Assembly (NCBI GenBank): GCA_949775045.1
Contig: OX459104.1
Location: forward strand, 6,591,306-6,655,305
Length of the DNA stretch: 64,000 nt
Origin: Metridium senile
Taxonomy: Eukaryota > Cnidaria > Anthozoa > Actiniaria > Metridiidae
Direction: 5' to 3'
Part shown: in pieces, positions 60,522-64,000 of the stretch
How positions within the stretch are numbered: the first letter of the stretch is position 1
How the letters are laid out: each line of letters begins with the position of its first letter
Position numbers and translations under genes: made by a program
Notes under the pieces: generated by a model
What the model was told of the DNA's origin: nothing
Databases searched by the model: none
The model's input: only the letters and a program-made list of their open reading frames with translations

Positions 60522-61487
60522 ACCCTTTCCGAGATTGTTTGTTACCTGTGAAAAGCCTACAAGCTAGTAACGCAAAGCATCTTTGGTCAGTTCAGAAACT
60601 AAATGTGCATTTGGCGCGCCTTTCTAATGTCAAATAACTTAAGTCATTTCTCAAAAAACACGTTTTGCAAGTGTGCCGATGTGGCTATGCAATCCTTGCG
60701 TTCTTTACAATGTTAGCGACCGTGTTGTATCGGCATTTACAATCACAATCCAAATATAAGGCGCATGATTGTATAGTCAATACAACATGAACGTGAATGT
60801 TGTAAACGTTCGTGGCAAATAAGTTAACCAATTTTTTTTTTGAAACAAACGTCTATAATAACCTATAGACAAATATTATGTGTAAATATTTGTGAAAAAA
60901 GACAACTTACTTTTTTGGCTTGAGTTCGCAGCCATCATATAATATTCGGAGACGCTTTCGAAATTTTTTTTTCGAAATTTCCATCTAAATACGTCTATTA
61001 TTTAATATTTAACCATAACGTTTTCTTCAAATTTTTAACACACACAGCTTTGTAGTTCTTTATGAATTTTTAAGATAAAAAATGGGGGTCAACGTATTCG
61101 TTGCAGATATATTGCGCTTCAAACATTCAATATTTGATCGGTATCTTGTTTTGTTGAACGCCTGAATGATATATTTTATGAAACGAAATTACCCAAACTT
61201 TCCACGGTGAATACAGAAAGGTTGCACAGAAACAATGTCCGCGAACGTCCTTAAAGACTAGCTGTGCAATTTCAAGTTAATTAAGCCTTATGCAAATCAG
61301 GATAAACAATATACCAGTGTTGTATCAGATATACAACACTCGTCATAAATATTATTTCTTTTTTCATTTTTTTATTAATTATTCACTAGCTTTTTAATAA
61401 AGTATACATAAGTTACCCACAGTCCATTGCGCTACATGCTTGAAGGCTTTTCATTTCATGGGTGATCACACGTTTCTCTGAAAGGGT
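60522..61487. mobile_element. Second copy of the CCCTTTCCGAGA-type element (about 970 bp)
   Basis: ACCCTTTCCGAGA at the left and TCTCTGAAAGGGT at the right are inverted ends. The left part aligns with 17057-17408. It lies directly upstream of copy C. Confidence 0.5.
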
Positions 61488-61910
61488 TTTAAGCTTCCAT
61501 TATTTTTTTGTGTGCAAGCAGAGGTGTGCTGGTTAATATCAAGTCATCTTGGAGACTTTATTGTGTTGATGTTCAGATTAATCGTCAATTATTGCCGTAA
61601 GTACTCATTTCTATATTCAAATCTGAATTTAAAAGTAGTATTCAGAAAATCCACAATCTGCTATACGTGGTACATGTTCAAAAAGCTTTCGTCTTTTTCT
61701 CGGGTGTCTAGATCTTTAGTATGCGGTAGGTGAGTGAGGGGAGCAAGGGGGAGCTTTGGTGTGTAGACCTCCATATTCCACGTTAAAACCCATAATTATA
61801 ATTCAAATATGACAAAAACATACTAATTGCATAAGGAAATATGTTCATTTATAGTCAAACCGTTTATTAGTTAAATAAGTTTAATACATTTCTATTGCTA
61901 TTACATTTAG

Positions 61911-63887
61911 TTGGAGTCCAAAAGAAGCTAAATGTAGATCCACAAGCGATTGCTTTCATTATCTACTCCTTCCAACAAGAATTTGAAGATCTTTTACAAG
62001 AAAATCAAGTGAATCTTTACCTGGAACAAGGAAAATATGAAGTTGTACTTGTGTCAGATAACATCATGATAGAAAGAGCCAAATGGAGTGATTCCTGTGA
62101 CGTCATTGAGAAGTACATTAACCAGATAACAATACTCGAAATAGCAGTTTCTTCAGCAGCCTGGCAAGAGACAGTTAAACAGACCAAAGAAAAGTTCCCC
62201 AAAGCTCTAGACAAAGTCCATATTGTGTTTAAAGAAGACGAGCAACGGGTCTTACTCAAAGGGAAAAAAATAGACGTTGATGCATTAGCAGAATATGAAA
62301 AAGCTACGATTACCGAGACAATATACCTTAAAAAGCCCCAGCTTGATCTGTTGAATTTCATAGATGTAATTGAAAAACTCATGGTACTACTCAAAGACCT
62401 TGAAGTGATAATTGATAAAAAAGACACGGCGATTCATTTCAGGGGACCTAATTCAGTTGTAAAAGAAGGGAACATATTAATCTGGCAATATCTTTCTAAG
62501 ATGAAAGACCAAGAGGTGGGGCTTCCCAGATATGTTGTCAGTATTCTTACCTCTGATGCAGGAAACGTGTTTCTTTCCAAAAAGTTTAAAGATCAACATA
62601 TTGACGCTGTCATAAGTAGTTCCGATGATAATGACGGCACAAAGCTGATAGTCACAGCTGTGGATCAACTAGACTTTAACAGTGCGATTGACTTCATCAA
62701 GAAAACAACGATTGAAGATAGTGTCCCTTTTTCCCCAAATCAAAATTCACTTATGTTTTCAAAAGGATGGAAAAAGCTTCTCGGTGACAATGAAGATTCC
62801 TTGTTGTTTAAAGTGACAACAGATCCAGGCTCGAACAGAATAAGAATCGCTGGAATTAAAGAAGAAGTATATAAAGCAAAAAAACAGGTTTTAAAGTATC
62901 TCGAAGAAAACACCATAATCGATAGTATTGTGGAAACAGACGCAGGGCGTACCAAGTATTTACTTCGATTTAAACAAGATGAAGTTACAAAGATCGAAGA
63001 TGAGCTAAAACAACACTCAGTACACATTACCCAAAACAGTAATGGACAAGGTTTTAAAATCCGTGGAAACAAACAGGGCACTGAAAAAGTCACCAAGAAA
63101 GTGCTTCAGCTAGTCGACCAGATCAAAGACATTGTGATCGAAAAACCAGGAATCAAGAAGTTATTCAGTGCCAGCAAAGGCCAAAAACTACTGTCCAATA
63201 TCGAAGAAGACCATACGTGCATCATTGAGCGAGCATTTGTTGAAGAAAATGTGAACAATGCCGGCGGAAATGCTGTTGCTGCATCTCAAACAAAACAAAG
63301 AAGAATTGCCACTAAAGATCACCAGCCATTCCTAAAAACCAGTCCAGACATCAAAATAGACGTTATTGTTGGTGATCTTGCAGAAGAAAAGGTACGTCTG
63401 TTTATATAGTAAGAAATGATGTTTTAACTCCAAATACACTACATAACAGATACATACAATATAGTATTGTTTTGATTCTTCAGTTTAATACCATGCAATG
63501 GTTAAAAAATTCACATTTTCACTGCAGCCTGTGTAGTTTCGATATCACCATTGACAACATTTATGAAAAAATTAACAATGCTATTAAAAACCTTGTCTAT
63601 ATTGGTACAAAAAATGTTTCTAGCTTTTCAATTGGCAAATTTTTTAATCCAAGTTCATTCAACAGGCCCATGCGATTGTCAACACCGTCGCCAGTGACCT
63701 TGATCTTACCAGCAACCAAAGTGCAAAAGCCCTCAGTGATGCCGCAGGGCCACGATTACAGCTAGAATGTCAATGGAAAGGCCCTCTAAAACCAGGAGAC
63801 GTGTTAGTTACTGGAGGATACAAATTGGGTTGTAAGAATGTTTACCATGTTGTCGCAGGAGATTGGGAAAATGGCAATGGTGAGAAG
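61911..63887 (+). CDS. PARP14-like copy C, partial (KH array and start of macrodomain 2)
   Basis: Exon 61911-63391 (1,481 nt, phase 1 in, phase 0 out) encodes about 494 residues of divergent KH repeats from VGVQKKLNVD to GDLAEEK. Exon 63666-63887 has exactly the 222 nt of the matching exons in A and B and reads [13 protein letters not shown] and [12 protein letters not shown]. No stop or frameshift is seen. Compared with A and B, about 190 residues are absent between AASQTKQRR and KTSPDIKIDV, which is the whole of macrodomain 1. The KH part is much longer than that of B, so this copy preserves the ancestral-looking KH array. Upstream exons are not recognised, and the 3' exons lie beyond the window. 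Confidence 0.8.
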
Positions 63888-64000
63888 GTAAAATACTTCA
63901 ACGTTGACATAAGACAACATTGACCTGTTTTATTTGTAGTGGGGTTTGAAGACTTAAGAGCGGATGCCCATCAGGATCGAGAACCTCGCGAGAGTTAAAA
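63888..64000. other. Start of the next intron of copy C
   Basis: The donor GTAAAA at 63888 matches copies A and B. The next macrodomain 2 exon is not reached. Confidence 0.6.

Overview
The window is AT-rich, intron-rich animal DNA, most likely from a marine invertebrate. A cnidarian is my best guess, because of the CR1-like LINEs that carry 2A-like NPGP motifs and a transposase-like family that I associate with cnidarians. There are no bacterial features, operons or CRISPR arrays.

The core of the window is a head-to-tail cluster of three paralogues of a PARP14-like gene. These genes encode RRM and KH modules, macrodomains, a WWE domain and a C-terminal ADP-ribosyltransferase domain. Copy A (about 8.85-15.76 kb) has lost its 5' part and carries a frameshift and a TGA stop, so it looks like a pseudogene, although its WWE and catalytic exons are open. 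Copy B (25.03-44.14 kb) can be assembled into 13 exons whose splice phases all agree, giving 5,103 nt (1,700 codons plus stop). Copy C (61.9 kb to beyond the window end) is seen only in part. It keeps a long KH-type exon but lacks the first macrodomain inside that exon. The 3' halves of A and B match in exon lengths and also in intron sequence, so they come from a segmental duplication. Insertions present in only one copy can be read against the empty site in the other.

Almost everything else is mobile DNA. A minus-strand CR1-like LINE occupies 1-1562. Four TTAA-flanked, long-inverted-repeat elements lie at 5025-5971, 26648-29676, 44320-45005 and 45015-51703. The last one carries a decayed multi-exon gene that I interpret as a transposase with a deleted catalytic core. 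Many smaller MITE-like palindromes, tRNA-derived SINE heads, a Harbinger-type remnant, a Penelope-like or hammerhead-like fragment and large microsatellites fill the introns and spacers.

Functionally, copy B is the only gene that looks complete. By family it should be a nucleic-acid-binding mono-ADP-ribosyltransferase with ADP-ribose-reading macrodomains, a class linked in vertebrates to interferon and antiviral responses. That role is inferred from the family and is not shown by this sequence.
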